56,970 bases of DNA. It comes from Deinococcus ficus (GTDB lineage: Bacteria > Deinococcota > Deinococci > Deinococcales > Deinococcaceae). The notes below the pieces were generated by a model. That model ran no database searches, was not told the origin of the DNA, and saw only the letters and a list, made by a program, of their open reading frames with translations. Shown here piece after piece: positions 1-12,868 of the stretch. How positions within the stretch are numbered: position 1 is the first letter of the stretch; every line of letters starts with the position of its first letter. The position numbers and the translations under genes are program-made. The stretch covers positions 2,745,001-2,801,970 of the forward strand of contig NZ_CP021081.1 of the NCBI RefSeq assembly GCF_003444775.1, in the 5' to 3' direction.

Positions 1-579
1 TGGAAGGACCGGCAGGGTCAGCCGTTCCGCACTTTCGACGCTGTGCAGGCCGAGGTCGCCCGTCGGGGCAGCGCGGTCCTGTTCGCAACGAACAGCGGGA
101 TCTATGCGGCCGGTCCCCGTCCGCTGGGCCTGCATGTGGAGCAGGGACGAACGCTGACGGCCCTCAACAACGCGCGGTCTGGGGGCAATTTCGCCCTGCT
201 GCCCAACGGGGTGTTCTGGATTCAGGGCACCCGGGCGGGCGTAACCGAGACCGGAGCCTACCGCCGCCTGAACCTCACGCCCACCTACGCCACGCAGTCC
301 GGCCCGCTGCTGGTTCAGGCGGGCCGGCTGCACCCGGCGTTTAACAAGGGCAGTACGAGTTTCAAGTTGCGCAGCGGCGTGGGCGTGTGCCGGGACGGCC
401 GGGTGCGGTTCGCGGTCAGTGCCGGTCCGGTGAACTTCTACGCCTTCGCGCTGTTCTTCCGGGACACGCTGAAGTGCCCGGACGCCCTGTACCTGGACGG
501 CAGCATCAGCGCGTACGCCACCCCGGGCCGCAACACGCAGCTCGCGGAGTTCGCCGGCATCTGGGCCGTGGTGCGGTAA
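1..579 (+). CDS. DUF2233 / phosphodiester glycosidase family protein, 5' truncated
   Basis: The frame is open from the first base of the window, so the N-terminus lies outside; 192 codons remain before the TAA at 577-579. The visible part matches the C-terminal core of the DUF2233 (NAGPA-like) family: an ATNSGIY motif, a GLHVEQG turn, a [13 protein letters not shown] segment, ATQSGPLLV, and the terminal [10 protein letters not shown] motif, where the Asp is typical of the proposed active site. Family members are usually exported or envelope-bound glycosidase-like proteins acting on phosphodiester-linked sugars; the substrate is unknown here. It converges on pth, which ends 11 bases downstream on the other strand. 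An in-frame GTG at 43 is probably not the true start, because the reading frame continues upstream of it. Confidence 0.8.
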   Translation, partial: WKDRQGQPFRTFDAVQAEVARRGSAVLFATNSGIYAAGPRPLGLHVEQGRTLTALNNARSGGNFALLPNGVFWIQGTRAGVTETGAYRRLNLTPTYATQSGPLLVQAGRLHPAFNKGSTSFKLRSGVGVCRDGRVRFAVSAGPVNFYAFALFFRDTLKCPDALYLDGSISAYATPGRNTQLAEFAGIWAVVR

Positions 580-589
580 AAGGAAGTGC

Positions 590-1252
590 TCAGATGTCGG
601 CGGCGTCCGGTGCGTGAGGCTCGGCCGGCGGCATTTCCGGTTCAGGGGCCGGTTTCGGTTCGGGTTTCGGGCGCAGGTCCGTGCCGTTGAAGCCCTGCTG
701 CGCTTCGGTGAGGCCGGCCGTGGCCCAGACCTCCGCGGCATTCGCACCGAGGCGCACCAGTTCCGCCAGGATGGTCGCCTCCTCCGGCCGCCAGCGGCTG
801 AGCACCCAGTCACTCACCGCCCAGCCGGCCGGGGGGCGGTTGATGCCCACCTTCAGGCGCGGGAAGGCCTCATGGCCCAGCAGGCGGATGATGTCCCGCA
901 CGCCGTTCTGCCCGCCGTGCCGGCCGCCCATGCGGAACTTCAGCAGCCCGAAGGGACTGTCCAGGTCGTCCTGCACGACCAGCAGGTCATCGCCGCCCAG
1001 CTTATAGAAGGCGAGGAGCGGCTGCACGGCCTTCCCGGACGCGTTCATGAACGTCTGCGGCTTGACGAGCAGCACCTTCGCGCCCGGCGCGGGGCCCACG
1101 CGGACCTCGGCGGTCTCGGCGTCCTTCTCCTTGCGCCAGGTGGCCCCCCAGCGGCGGGCGAGTTCGTCCACGACCAGCCACCCGACGTTGTGCCGGGTCT
1201 GCGCGTACTGCGTGCCCGGGTTGCCCAGGCCCACCACCAGTTTCAGACTCAA
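590..1252 (-). CDS. pth: Peptidyl-tRNA hydrolase
   Basis: Recycles peptidyl-tRNA released from stalled ribosomes by cleaving the ester bond. The 220-residue product has all Pth signatures: GLGNPG near the N-terminus, TRHNVGW carrying the catalytic His21, KPQTFMN, QDDLD and GGRHGGQNG. The C-terminal ~30 residues form a Pro/Glu/Ala-rich tail ([12 protein letters not shown]) beyond the usual ~190-residue enzyme, likely disordered. The start is TTG at 1252: its Shine-Dalgarno GGAGG is the sequence that encodes the last codons (Met-Glu-Ala) of the gene ending at 1257, so the two genes are translationally linked. Confident family assignment; the TTG start fits the alignment with the family N-terminus. 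Confidence 0.96.
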   Translation of the reverse strand: MSLKLVVGLGNPGTQYAQTRHNVGWLVVDELARRWGATWRKEKDAETAEVRVGPAPGAKVLLVKPQTFMNASGKAVQPLLAFYKLGGDDLLVVQDDLDSPFGLLKFRMGGRHGGQNGVRDIIRLLGHEAFPRLKVGINRPPAGWAVSDWVLSRWRPEEATILAELVRLGANAAEVWATAGLTEAQQGFNGTDLRPKPEPKPAPEPEMPPAEPHAPDAADI

Positions 1253-1256
1253 CGCC

Positions 1257-1661
1257 TCAGGCCTCCATGCTGTTCAGAAGCGCGCGCCATTTCGCCTCGG
1301 TCTCCCGGACGGCCGCGTCCCCCTTCGCGCGGGTGTACCCGGCGCGGAAGTCCGCGAACCGCGAGTCGGCTTCGCTGAACAGCAGGCCCAGGGCCCCCTG
1401 CACGTCGTCCACGTTCCGCTGCGTGAGCTGCATGCCCTTGGTGTCCAGCACGTCGTCCAGCGTTGCCATCAGGCCGGACAGCGGCCGCAGCCACTGGAAG
1501 CTCTCGTGGTTCATCACCAGGGAGTACAGCTCGAACTCGTTTTTCACCGGGCCGTACAGGAACTCGTACTCGCCGCGCGCGAAGTTCAGCAGGGCCTTGT
1601 GGTAGGCCTTGAGGTCGCGGGCCAGGGCGTCCAGTTTCGAGCGGATCGCGGTGTCGGTCAT
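1257..1661 (-). CDS. Hypothetical protein, 134 aa, upstream partner of pth
   Basis: A 134-residue soluble, probably helical protein without signal peptide or recognised catalytic motif (begins [22 protein letters not shown]). I do not recognise the family. It is the first gene of a two-gene unit with pth, four bases apart, and its last codons supply the Shine-Dalgarno for pth. The ATG at 1661 is preceded by a TACCCT -10 element (1668-1673, minus strand) only six bases away and no Shine-Dalgarno, so the mRNA is probably leaderless; this decides the start against a longer in-frame extension. Confidence 0.8.
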   Translation of the reverse strand: MTDTAIRSKLDALARDLKAYHKALLNFARGEYEFLYGPVKNEFELYSLVMNHESFQWLRPLSGLMATLDDVLDTKGMQLTQRNVDDVQGALGLLFSEADSRFADFRAGYTRAKGDAAVRETEAKWRALLNSMEA

Positions 1662-1717
1662 GCGCGCAGGGTACCGCCTGCCCCGCCCGGCCTGCCTTCC
1701 CGCAGCCTTCAGCGTGC

Positions 1718-2218
1718 CTACCAGCCCATGCTTCCGGGCTCCCCCTTGAACGGCCCGACGACGTCCGGCGTGATCCACCCGCCGTAGAACCCGCCCGGTT
1801 GCGGCGTGACGGGCACGCCGTCCACGCGGCAGGCGTCCATGCGCCCCGCGTATACCGCCACGAACCCCGCGATGGCCTGGAAGGGCGGGGAGGGGGTCTC
1901 GTAACTCCAGCCGGCGGCCTCGGCGCGCTGCCCGCCGGCCTCCAGCGTCCAGTAGGTGGCCGGCCCTTTCCACTCGCAGACGCTGCGGCCCGCCGCTGGT
2001 TGCAGCACGCCGGGCAGGAAGGCGGCCCGCGGCAGGTAGTAGGTGGGCGGGTGACTGGTCTCCAGCACCCGGTACGCGCCCGTCGTGTCGGCGATCCTCA
2101 CGCCGCCCAGCCAGATTTCCAGGCGTCTGGGCGTGCGTTCCAGGCGGGGCGGGCGTGGGTACGCCCACACGCTCTCCTGCCCGGGCCCGGGCGGCGTGGG
2201 GACCGGCTGGGGGCTCAC
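1718..2218 (-). CDS. DUF427 domain protein
   Basis: 166 residues. The central part carries a DUF427-type core: [35 protein letters not shown], a [10 protein letters not shown] motif and the closing [17 protein letters not shown]427 proteins are small cytosolic proteins of unknown biochemical role with a compact beta fold. The GTG start at 2218 overlaps the TGA of topIB (GTGA), so the gene is co-translated as the third member of ung-topIB-DUF427. A longer open frame exists upstream but runs through topIB in another frame and is not used. Position after two DNA-metabolism genes is suggestive only. Confidence 0.82.
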   Translation of the reverse strand: MSPQPVPTPPGPGQESVWAYPRPPRLERTPRRLEIWLGGVRIADTTGAYRVLETSHPPTYYLPRAAFLPGVLQPAAGRSVCEWKGPATYWTLEAGGQRAEAAGWSYETPSPPFQAIAGFVAVYAGRMDACRVDGVPVTPQPGGFYGGWITPDVVGPFKGEPGSMGW

Positions 2219-3255
2219 GCGGCCTTCCGGGCCCGGGTCCGCAGGGCGCGTTCGCTGTCCAGCATGCGTTTCAGGGCCGCCTCGCTGCGGGTCAGGCCGT
2301 CCAGGGCCGCTTCCTGCCGGGCGGTGCGCGGCTCGTAATCGTCGAGGACTTTGCCGTCCAGGTACCGGTCGAAGATCACCGGGCAGATGTAGCTGCCGCG
2401 CGTGACGGCCGGGGTGTTGCCCAGGTCGTCGGCCACGTACTTCACGCACTCGACCAGGGTGCGCTTCGCGCTGCGCTCGGTGTCCGCGGTGCCGGCCTCC
2501 GCGAGGAACTCGGCGGCCAGCAGCGTGCCGCCCCAGGTGCGGAAGTCCTTCGCGGTGAACGGCCCGATCACCTCGCGCAGGTAGGTGTTCAGCTCCGGGG
2601 CGCGCACGCGGCGCCGCCCGCCGGCCGCGTCGTCCGCCGCCTGGAACAGCCACGGGCCCGGCAGTTCCAGCAGTTTCGAGATGTTCGCGGCGAGCGTGCG
2701 GTCGGTGGTCGCCTTGTGCTGCGAGATGCCGTGCTTGCCCCGGAACCGGAACGTGACGGTGCTGCCCTCCACGACCACGTGCCGCTGCCGCAGGGTGCTC
2801 AGGCCGTACGTGCGGTTGTGCTGGGCGTACGCGTCGCTGCCCACCCGGAAACGGGCCACGTGCAGCAGCCGCGTCATCAGGGCCGTGACCTTGCGTGGGG
2901 GCAGGCCCGCCGAACGGAGATCCGCCGTGGTAGCCGCCCGCAGGTCCGGCAGCACCCCGGCGAACCGCGAGAGCCGCTGCCATTTCTTCAGCGCGCCGGC
3001 CTGCACGAAATCCGGGTGGTAGCGGTACTGCAACCGGCCTGCGGCGTCCCGCCCGAAGGCCTGCAGTTCCGCGTCCGGGTCGGGTGACACGTACACGTCC
3101 TGGTAAGCGGGCGGCACGGCCAGCGCCGCGATGCGCGCCAGGCCCGCGCGGTTGCGGTACTCCCGGCCGTCCGGCGTGAAGTACCGGAAGGCTTTCGGGT
3201 CGTGGCCCTCGCGGCGCAGGTACTCCGCGGCCAGCAGTTCAGTGCGGGACGGCAT
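2215..3255 (-). CDS. topIB: DNA topoisomerase IB (poxvirus-like)
   Basis: Relaxes supercoils by transient 3'-phosphotyrosyl nicking. With the ATG at 3255 the protein is 346 residues and the nucleophile in RGSYICP is Tyr289, the same length and numbering I recall for the D. radiodurans enzyme, which fixes the start despite 17 possible upstream codons. Other active-site segments are visible: Arg in [10 protein letters not shown], Lys in FRFRGKHGI, and Arg in KDFRTWGGT. The N-terminal domain precedes residue ~90. It lies 91 bases downstream of ung on the same strand and overlaps the DUF427 gene by four bases, so the three are probably one transcript linking uracil repair and topology control. 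Confidence 0.95.
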   Translation of the reverse strand: MPSRTELLAAEYLRREGHDPKAFRYFTPDGREYRNRAGLARIAALAVPPAYQDVYVSPDPDAELQAFGRDAAGRLQYRYHPDFVQAGALKKWQRLSRFAGVLPDLRAATTADLRSAGLPPRKVTALMTRLLHVARFRVGSDAYAQHNRTYGLSTLRQRHVVVEGSTVTFRFRGKHGISQHKATTDRTLAANISKLLELPGPWLFQAADDAAGGRRRVRAPELNTYLREVIGPFTAKDFRTWGGTLLAAEFLAEAGTADTERSAKRTLVECVKYVADDLGNTPAVTRGSYICPVIFDRYLDGKVLDDYEPRTARQEAALDGLTRSEAALKRMLDSERALRTRARKAA

Positions 3256-3346
3256 GGGGCCAGCATGCCCGGGGGGTGCGGCGCGGCATTGTCCGGTGCC
3301 TTGCAATCCCCGCCCGGCCCACCCCGGGCGTTCCTTGAGGCGCTTC

Positions 3347-4102
3347 TCAGGAGCGGCCGGGATCCTCCTGCACCTGCGCGGGCAGCTGCCAGTCGATGGG
3401 CGCCTGCCCGGCCTCTTCCAGCGCGGCGTTCACCCGGCTGAAGGGGCGGGACCCGAAGAACTTCGCCTCGCTGAGCGGACTGGGGTGCGCGGACTCCACG
3501 ATCACGTGCTGCGGCCCGGTGATCAGTTTGGCCTTCTTGCGGGCGTACGCGCCCCACAGCACGAACACCACCCGGTCGGGCTTGGCGTTCACGGCGCGGA
3601 TCACGGCGTCCGTGAAGGTCTCCCAGCCTTTCCCCTGGTGGCTGTTCGCCTGCCCCTCCCGCACGGTGAGCACGGCGTTCAGCAGCAGGACCCCCTGGTC
3701 CGCCCAGTGCTTCAGGTACCCGTGGCGGGGCGGGGTGAAGCCGGGCAGGTCCGCGGTGAGTTCCTTGTAGATGTTGCGCAGGCTGGGCGGCACGGTCACG
3801 CCCGGCCGTACGCTGAAACTCAGGCCGTGCGCCTGCCCGGGCCGGTGGTAGGGGTCCTGGCCCAGGATCAGCACCTTCACGTCCGACAGCGGCGTGAACC
3901 GCAGGGCGTTGAACACGTCCGGCGCCGGCGGGAAGATGGTGTGCTCCTGTCGCTCACGCACCAGGAAGTCCTTGAGTTCGTGAAAGTAAGGCGCGCTGAA
4001 CTCGGGTTCCAGGGCGGCCTTCCAGTCGTCCGGGAGGCCGGCCGGGAACAGCGGCTTGGGGCGGGCGGGGGTGGAGCCGAACAGGTCGGGTTGGTCGGGC
4101 AT
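3347..4102 (-). CDS. ung: Uracil-DNA glycosylase, family 1
   Basis: Removes uracil from DNA as the first step of base excision repair. The 251-residue product shows the family 1 motifs: LILGQDPYH (catalytic Asp and His region), [21 protein letters not shown] and the C-terminal SAHPSPLSE loop that inserts into the minor groove. The N-terminus ([10 protein letters not shown]) includes a short PCNA/clamp-like QxxLF peptide, QPDLF, which may contact the sliding clamp (inference). ATG at 4102 is preceded by an AAGGAG Shine-Dalgarno. First gene of the ung-topIB-DUF427 unit; separated from carA by the carA terminator. Confidence 0.96.
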   Translation of the reverse strand: MPDQPDLFGSTPARPKPLFPAGLPDDWKAALEPEFSAPYFHELKDFLVRERQEHTIFPPAPDVFNALRFTPLSDVKVLILGQDPYHRPGQAHGLSFSVRPGVTVPPSLRNIYKELTADLPGFTPPRHGYLKHWADQGVLLLNAVLTVREGQANSHQGKGWETFTDAVIRAVNAKPDRVVFVLWGAYARKKAKLITGPQHVIVESAHPSPLSEAKFFGSRPFSRVNAALEEAGQAPIDWQLPAQVQEDPGRS

Positions 4103-4197
4103 GGGCACACTCCTTGTGCCTGCAGTGTGCCGCGTCCCGGGTGCGCCTTGCCCTGAAGGTGCCTTGGGGGTCCGTTCAGCGCGGGCGCCGCGCGGGG

Positions 4198-4239
4198 CCA
4201 AAAGAGAGGCGGCCCGGACATGCACGTCCGGGCCGCCTC
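4198..4239 (-). terminator. Rho-independent terminator of carA
   Basis: A perfect 14-bp stem (arms 4206-4219 and 4226-4239, six-base loop) is followed on the minus strand by a T-rich run (TCTCTTTTGG). It lies 15 bases beyond the carA stop codon and ahead of ung. Confidence 0.88.
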
Positions 4240-4254
4240 CAACGGAGGGAGGGG

Positions 4255-5439
<1,185 letters not shown>

Positions 5440-5506
5440 GCTTTCCCCTCCCATACCGCCTCGCGGGGCGCGTTTCATGGACCTGCGTGCTGTCGATGAA
5501 CCGCCT

Positions 5507-5520
5507 TGCACTTTTATGCA
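5507..5520 (-). promoter_or_regulatory. ARG-box-like operator upstream of carA
   Basis: On the minus strand the sequence TGCATAAAAGTGCA matches 13 of 14 positions of the ArgR box core TGMATWWWWATKCA. It lies about 70 bases before the carA start. A TAGACT -10-like hexamer (5547-5552) lies upstream of it. I see no good second box at the usual distance. The match to the E. coli/Bacillus consensus is observed; ArgR binding is inferred. Confidence 0.5.
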
Positions 5521-5626
5521 TCAAACGGCGGTCACTTCAGCGGGAAAGTCTAGCAGGCCCGCCCGGTAAAGACCGTCATCTGTCCCGCCGGGCGGTCCAG
5601 ACTCCCTCCGGGCGGGCCGGGACGCC

Positions 5627-7273
5627 TTACCAGCGGAATTTCACGCGGCTCTTGGTGAGGATCAGGTGCCCGGACGGCAGGGCCGACACGGTCCGCTGCG
5701 CGCTCATGCCGTCGTAGCGGTTGAGCACGTCCGCGTACACGTCGCCGAACATCTCCATCATCATGTCCGCCTCCTCGTCGGCGCCGGACATCATGCTCGC
5801 CATGTCCTTCTCGGTCAGGTCCGGCAGGTTCCGGGCGTACTGCCAGCCGCCGCCGGTCATGCTCAGGTTCGCCGCGCGGAAGTCGGCGCTGCCCAGCAGT
5901 CCCTCGCCGCCTTCCTTCAGGACCTTCTGCACGGCCGCGTCGCTCAGGCCGACGATCAGGTAATCCCCGCGGAAGCCGTAACTGAATTTCAGGTTCTTCA
6001 GCACGGCGTCCAGTTCACCCAGGCCCTCGGCCATGGCCCCGGCGGCCGCGCCCGGCAGGCGGGACTTGCCGCCCGCGCTGACGGCGCTGCCCGCCCCGGA
6101 CGCCATGCCCCGGAGCGTGCCCGGCAGGGCGCCCAGGGCGGCGTTCACGCTCCGGGCGAACTCGGGCAGGTGGGCGCGGGCCGCGTCCAGGTCCTCCACG
6201 CGCTGGTACCACACGGTGTACCCCAGGCTGGCGCCCGGGTCACTCATGTTGAGGCCTGCCCTGGTGCCGCCCGCCAGGGTCACCTGGGCGCACTCGCCGC
6301 CCAGGTACTGCCCGCTGCGCTCCAGGTGGCTGGCGAGCTGCGTGTCGGTCAGGAAGCCCAGCGGGTCCAGCAGGTCCACGCGGGTCAGCCAGCGGCCCAG
6401 GTACGATCCCGCGCCCGGGTGGCAGGCGCTGGCCTGCACCGCCTCGGCGTCGGCGGGAATCAGCTCCTGCACGCGGAAGGTGGTGGTGGGCGTGAGCAGG
6501 GCGTACAGCGGCCGGTCGCGGCCCTGCGGGTTGGGCAGGTGCGCGCTCACGGTGGACCAGCCCTGCACGGTGGTGCTCATGCCGCCCGCCCACTGGCCCA
6601 GGGTGTCCAGCGCGTCCACGACCGGGGACAGCAGGCGCGGCACGTGCCACTCCGCCAGGGCGCTGCGGGCCACCTTCGCGGCGGCGGAGAAGTTCACGAA
6701 CATCCGCGCCTCCTGCCCGCCCACCGAGCGCATGGGCGTGGTGTACGCCTCCGAGTTCAGCAGCCGCGGGGCGTCCTTGCCGCTCAGGCGCGACAGGTAG
6801 GCCATCAGCAGGGACTTGTCGGTGGAGGCGTACGCCACGCCCTCGGCCTGCCCGATGAACAGGTCGTCCTCGGAGCGCACGAACGGGTACACGCCGACCT
6901 TCGCGCCCTTTTTCTTCGGCATCATGGCCGCCAGCAGTTTCCTGCCCTCGGCGTTGGGGCGGGCCACGGCCAGCAGCGCCGGCGCGAACGTCCCGCGCGC
7001 GCCGGTCACGGTGAACACGCCCACCGTGGCGTCCTGGCCCAGCACGCTGCCCACCATCCCGGTCAGGGCGCCCGCGCCCTCTGTCTCGCCCAGCGCCACG
7101 GCGCCGACCAGCTTGCCCACCCGGGCGATCAGGCTGCCGGCGTTGCGGGTCTCGAAGGTCATCAGCGCGCCGGCGGGGAGGTGCTCGGCCAGCGGGGGCA
7201 CCTGGGCGGCCTGGGCGGAACCGTACAGGGCGGACGTCAGAAGCAGGGAGGAGAGGACGGTCAGGGATCTCAT
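5627..7273 (-). CDS. Exported DUF3352-like protein
   Basis: A 548-residue secreted or envelope protein. A Sec signal peptide is clear (MRSLTVLSSLLLTSALYGSAQA, cleavage likely after Ala-Gln-Ala near residue 22). The mature protein begins LAEHLPAGALMTFETRNAG and contains repeated segments of the DUF3352 type: leading 'P' and 'A' patches about how much is held in each copy, SADFRAANLSMTGG near the C-terminus, and Ala/Leu-rich amphipathic stretches. No catalytic motif is seen and the function is unknown. It is transcribed alone: carA's upstream region follows it and a hairpin after the argA-like gene precedes it. A TATGCT -10-like element lies nine bases before the ATG. Confidence 0.72.
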   Translation of the reverse strand: MRSLTVLSSLLLTSALYGSAQAAQVPPLAEHLPAGALMTFETRNAGSLIARVGKLVGAVALGETEGAGALTGMVGSVLGQDATVGVFTVTGARGTFAPALLAVARPNAEGRKLLAAMMPKKKGAKVGVYPFVRSEDDLFIGQAEGVAYASTDKSLLMAYLSRLSGKDAPRLLNSEAYTTPMRSVGGQEARMFVNFSAAAKVARSALAEWHVPRLLSPVVDALDTLGQWAGGMSTTVQGWSTVSAHLPNPQGRDRPLYALLTPTTTFRVQELIPADAEAVQASACHPGAGSYLGRWLTRVDLLDPLGFLTDTQLASHLERSGQYLGGECAQVTLAGGTRAGLNMSDPGASLGYTVWYQRVEDLDAARAHLPEFARSVNAALGALPGTLRGMASGAGSAVSAGGKSRLPGAAAGAMAEGLGELDAVLKNLKFSYGFRGDYLIVGLSDAAVQKVLKEGGEGLLGSADFRAANLSMTGGGWQYARNLPDLTEKDMASMMSGADEEADMMMEMFGDVYADVLNRYDGMSAQRTVSALPSGHLILTKSRVKFRW

Positions 7274-7327
7274 ACGCCCCGCAGCATAGGTGACCCTTCA
7301 CACAATTCATGCCGCAGATCATGCAGT

Positions 7328-7358
7328 GGGGCCGGGCCCGTCGCGCCGGCCCGGCCCC
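7328..7358 (-). terminator. Probable terminator of the arginine gene cluster
   Basis: A perfect 10-bp GC-only stem (7328-7337 with 7349-7358) with an 11-base loop lies 13 bases past the stop of the argA-like gene. There is no clear T run on the minus strand, so termination efficiency is uncertain. Confidence 0.55.
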
Positions 7359-7370
7359 TTCCGCTGCCGC

Positions 7371-7904
7371 TCAGCCCCGCAGGGACTTGAGCATGGCGAT
7401 CTCGTTGCAGTTCTCGAAGAAGGCGCAGCGCTGGCACTCGCTCCAGACCTTCGGGTGCAGGTTCGTCTTCTCGATGCGCGTGAACCCGCAGCGTTCGAAG
7501 AAGGTCTGCTGGTACGTCCAAGCGAACAGGGTGGGCAGGTCGATGGCCCGCGCCTCCGCCTCGCAGCTCAGCACGAGCTGCCTGCCCAGGCCGCGGCCCT
7601 GCATGTTCGGGTGCACGGCCAGCCCCCGCACCTCCGCGATGTCCGGCGCGAGCATGTGCAGGCCGCACACGCCCACCAGCCCGCCCGGGCGACCCTCGTG
7701 CCCCTCGGCCAGAACCAGGTGAAAGTCGCGGATGGTCTCGGCCAGCAGCGGCTTGCTGCGCACCAGCATCTGCCCGCGGCTGGCCCAGTACCCGATCAGT
7801 TCGTGAATGGCGTCGATGTCCGAGAGTTTCGCCTTGCGCGTCACCAGCGGCGCGTCCGGGTGAACGTCAGGAATGGCGATGGAATCCAGGCTCAGGAAGG
7901 TCAC
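7371..7904 (-). CDS. argA: GNAT acetyltransferase resembling short-form N-acetylglutamate synthase
   Basis: 177 residues, one GNAT fold: the acetyl-CoA loop is VHPNMQGRGLGRQLV and motif B holds the FFERCGFTRIE segment. The C-terminus KVWSECQRCAFFENCNEIAM carries the Cys-x2-Cys...Cys pattern that I associate with short, kinase-less N-acetylglutamate synthases, which make the first intermediate of arginine biosynthesis. Its place as last gene of the argG...argH operon, joined by a GTGA overlap (start GTG at 7904) to the preceding GNAT, supports this role. The symbol is therefore an inference. Alternative: a generic amino-acid N-acetyltransferase. Confidence 0.7.
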   Translation of the reverse strand: MTFLSLDSIAIPDVHPDAPLVTRKAKLSDIDAIHELIGYWASRGQMLVRSKPLLAETIRDFHLVLAEGHEGRPGGLVGVCGLHMLAPDIAEVRGLAVHPNMQGRGLGRQLVLSCEAEARAIDLPTLFAWTYQQTFFERCGFTRIEKTNLHPKVWSECQRCAFFENCNEIAMLKSLRG

Positions 7905-8392
7905 GCGCCCTCAACCCCGGGCCGGAACAGGGCGTGCTTCCAGACCTGCTCGTCGTGAATCCAGCCGCGGGTCAGGCCGCTGCGGACCTGCGGGGTGTCC
8001 GGCAGGGCCGCCTCGATCTCCGCGGCGGTGGCCGGCTCGAACCCGAAGCGTTTCCAGTAGTCGCCGGCCTCGCTGGAAAACAGGTACACCGTGCCGTCCC
8101 CGCGCAGGGACGCGTGCGTGAGCGCCGAGAGCACCAGCGCCCGCCCCAGGCCCCGGGACCGGGCGGCCGGCAGCACCGCCGTGGAGCGGATCAGCGACGC
8201 GCCCGGCCCGTGCTCCAGGCCGATGCAGCCGCCCGCCACGCCGTCCAGGTCGGCAATCCAGTAGGTGCAGCCCTCCTCCAGGGTGACGCTGCCGGTGTGC
8301 AGGCCGGTGCGCTCGAGCAGGTCCACGATCACGGCGTGGTCGGCGGGCGTGGCCTGCCGGAGTTTGATGTGCTGGTCAGTCAGGGTGGTCAT
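7901..8392 (-). CDS. GNAT acetyltransferase, ArsN2-like
   Basis: 163 residues with a single GNAT domain. The N-terminus IKLRQATPADHAVIVDLLERTGL, the GGCIGLE strand, the acetyl-CoA loop LPAARSRGLGRALV and the FSSEAGDYWKRFGFE segment resemble ArsN2-type acetyltransferases. Substrate unknown; with its neighbours it may act on an amino acid. The ATG at 8392 has GGAG nine bases upstream. Its stop overlaps the GTG of the argA-like gene by four bases, so the pair is co-translated. Confidence 0.8.
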   Translation of the reverse strand: MTTLTDQHIKLRQATPADHAVIVDLLERTGLHTGSVTLEEGCTYWIADLDGVAGGCIGLEHGPGASLIRSTAVLPAARSRGLGRALVLSALTHASLRGDGTVYLFSSEAGDYWKRFGFEPATAAEIEAALPDTPQVRSGLTRGWIHDEQVWKHALFRPGVEGA

Positions 8393-8481
8393 GCGGGGGT
8401 CTCCATGCGGGGGTGAGTCGGGGCGGCGGACGCGGGCCGGGGGGCAGGCGGGCCCGGTCGTCGTCGGGTGGCGCGGGGCAT
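8389..8481 (-). CDS. Possible 30-residue Arg/Pro-rich micro-ORF coupled to the GNAT gene
   Basis: An ATG at 8481 opens a 30-codon frame (starts MPRATRRRPG, ends METPA) whose TGA overlaps the ATG of the downstream GNAT gene (ATGA). It fills the only sizeable gap between argH and that gene. I see no Shine-Dalgarno of its own. The basic, Pro-rich composition is what any GC-rich spacer can yield, so expression is uncertain; the exact ATGA overlap is the only support. Confidence 0.25.
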   Translation of the reverse strand: MPRATRRRPGPPAPRPASAAPTHPRMETPA

Positions 8482-8495
8482 GGAGGGAAGCTGCT

Positions 8496-9898
<1,403 letters not shown>

Positions 9899-9902
<4 letters not shown>

Positions 9903-10414
9903 TCGCTGTCCTCGTTGTGGCTCTTGAATTCCTTGACCATCACGACCGGCGCCGGCCGGCCCTCTTTCAGGAAGGGGTACGGCTCGTCCACCTGCCGGTA
10001 CCCCAGGTGCTCGTAGAAGGGAATCACGCCCAGGTTGAACTGGCTGATCGGCAGCATCAGGCGCCCGTAGCCCTCACGGTTCGCCATGCCTTCGGCCTCG
10101 TTCATCAGCTGCCGGCCCACGCCGCGGCCCCGCGCTTCCGGGCGGGTCGCCAGGCGGTACAGGACCAGGGTGTGGTTCCCGTGCGGGCGGTACCCCACGC
10201 AGCCCACCGCGCGGCCGTCCCGGTCCACGGCCAGGTACCCGCCGCAGTCCGGGGCGAACAGCGTGGCCCGCAGGTCGTCCGGGGTGGTGCCGTTCCACGT
10301 CTCGGCGCGCCCGTCCATGCCGGCGTTCATCATCACGTCGTAGAAGGCGGGCACGTCGTCCGGGGTGATGGAGCGGTAGTGCACGCCGCTGAGGGTAAAA
10401 GGAGAACTGTTCAT
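9899..10414 (-). CDS. GNAT acetyltransferase, paralogue of the next gene upstream
   Basis: 171 residues. GNAT core with the acetyl-CoA loop RPEARGRGVGRQLMNEAEG and a distinctive motif B ISQFNLGVIPFYEHLGYRQVDEPYPF. The same framework (PAFYDVMMNAGMD, TLVLYRLAT, FNLGVIPFY, GYRQVDEPY) recurs in the protein encoded at 10537..11013, so the two are tandem duplicates. The ATG at 10414 follows an AGGAGGT Shine-Dalgarno. It ends in an ATGA overlap with argH. The 122-base spacer before it holds no obvious promoter. Substrate unknown. Confidence 0.85.
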
Positions 10415-10536
10415 TCCTGTGACCTCCTGAAGCGGGGACAAGAAGGGAAGGCGGGTGGACAGCACCATTGTTCCCCTTCGGCGGGTGACAGGTGCCCACA
10501 CGGCCACCGGCCCTGGCCTCGGCAGGCCGCCGCAGC

Positions 10537-11013
10537 TCACCCCACGCCCCCCAGGGACCGGACCAGCACGACCGGCGGGGGGCTGTGCGGGCTGGCGTGG
10601 GCGTAGGGTTCGTCCGTGCGGCGGTACCCCAGGGCCGCGTAGAAGGGCAGCACGTCCAGATTGAACTGGCTGACCGCCAGCAGCACCCGCGCGTACCCGC
10701 CCTGCCGGGCCGTCTCCTCCACGGCCGCCACCAGCGCCCGGCCCACCCCCTGCCCGCGCACGCGGGGGAGCGTGGCGAGCTTATTCAGTGTTAGCGTGGC
10801 CGCGCCGTCCGGCCGGAAGCCCACCACGCCCACCACCTCGCCCGCCTGCACGGCCACGACACCGCCCGCCCCGGGCCCGAACAGCGACCGTTCCAGGTCC
10901 TGCAGGGTCGTGCGGGTCCAGCTGCTGCGGGGGTCCATGCCGGCCGCCATCATCACGGCGTGAAAGGCGGGCAGGTCGGCGGGCGTCACCGGCCGGAGCG
11001 TGAAGGGCGTCAC
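10537..11013 (-). CDS. GNAT acetyltransferase, tandem paralogue
   Basis: 158 residues, GNAT fold: acetyl-CoA loop LPRVRGQGVGRALV, motif B VSQFNLDVLPFYAALGYRRTDEPYAH. It is clearly homologous to the protein at 9899..10414 along its full length (PAFHAVMMAAGMD, GVVGFRPDG, LNKLATLPR). The GTG start at 11013 overlaps the TGA of the GNAT gene before it (GTGA). The duplicate pair lies between argG and argH; a role in arginine-related acetylation is possible but not shown. Confidence 0.85.
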   Translation of the reverse strand: MTPFTLRPVTPADLPAFHAVMMAAGMDPRSSWTRTTLQDLERSLFGPGAGGVVAVQAGEVVGVVGFRPDGAATLTLNKLATLPRVRGQGVGRALVAAVEETARQGGYARVLLAVSQFNLDVLPFYAALGYRRTDEPYAHASPHSPPPVVLVRSLGGVG

Positions 11014-11504
11014 GCCGGGCCGTCCAGGGTGAGGCGCATCTCGGGACTGCCGGACTCGGTGAAGCCCAGCCGCTCGTAGAGGGGCCGGCCCATAGGCGCG
11101 GCGTTCAGCGTGACGCTGCGCAGGCCGCAGGCCCGCACGTGCGAGAGCGCGGCGTGCATCAGCGCCTCCGCCAGTCCGCGGCGGCGGTGGGCGGGGCTCA
11201 CGTACATGTTCAGGACGTGGGCGCGCTGCGTGGCCGGGTCGGTCAGGGTGGGAATCTGCGGGTGCAGCATCACACCCACGCCCGCCACCACCTGCCTGCC
11301 GTGCTCGACCAGAAACCCGGTGTACACCCCGGCGGGCAGGGCCGAGCGGAGCCAGTCGGTCCACTGGCCGCGCTGCGCCCAGGCCTGAGCGTCGGTCAGG
11401 GCGCCCATGTCCACGAACATCTGCCCGCGCTGCACGGCGATGGCCTCCGCGTCCGGCGCGGTGGCCGGGCGCAGCGCGTACCCGCCGGGCAGGTCGGGCG
11501 TCAT
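11010..11504 (-). CDS. GNAT acetyltransferase directly after argG
   Basis: 164 residues with one GNAT domain: YALRPATAPDAEAIAVQRGQMF at the N-terminus, a VVAGVGVMLHP strand, the acetyl-CoA loop VSPAHRRRGLAEALMHAAL and the PLYERLGFTESGSPEMRL C-terminus. It is not a close copy of the two GNATs that follow. One base separates its ATG from the argG stop codon, and its own stop overlaps the next start (GTGA), so it is firmly inside the arginine operon. Confidence 0.85.
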   Translation of the reverse strand: MTPDLPGGYALRPATAPDAEAIAVQRGQMFVDMGALTDAQAWAQRGQWTDWLRSALPAGVYTGFLVEHGRQVVAGVGVMLHPQIPTLTDPATQRAHVLNMYVSPAHRRRGLAEALMHAALSHVRACGLRSVTLNAAPMGRPLYERLGFTESGSPEMRLTLDGPA

Positions 11505-11505
11505 C

Positions 11506-12747
<1,242 letters not shown>

Positions 12748-12868
12748 GGGGGCATTCTCCTGCTTGTGGGGCGTGAGGGCACAAGACCCCCAGACGTGAC
12801 GGGCCGGCCTGCGGGGGGCAGGTCGGCCGGGGTCAGCGTCGGGGGGTCAGGGTCAGCATCAGTGGGTC

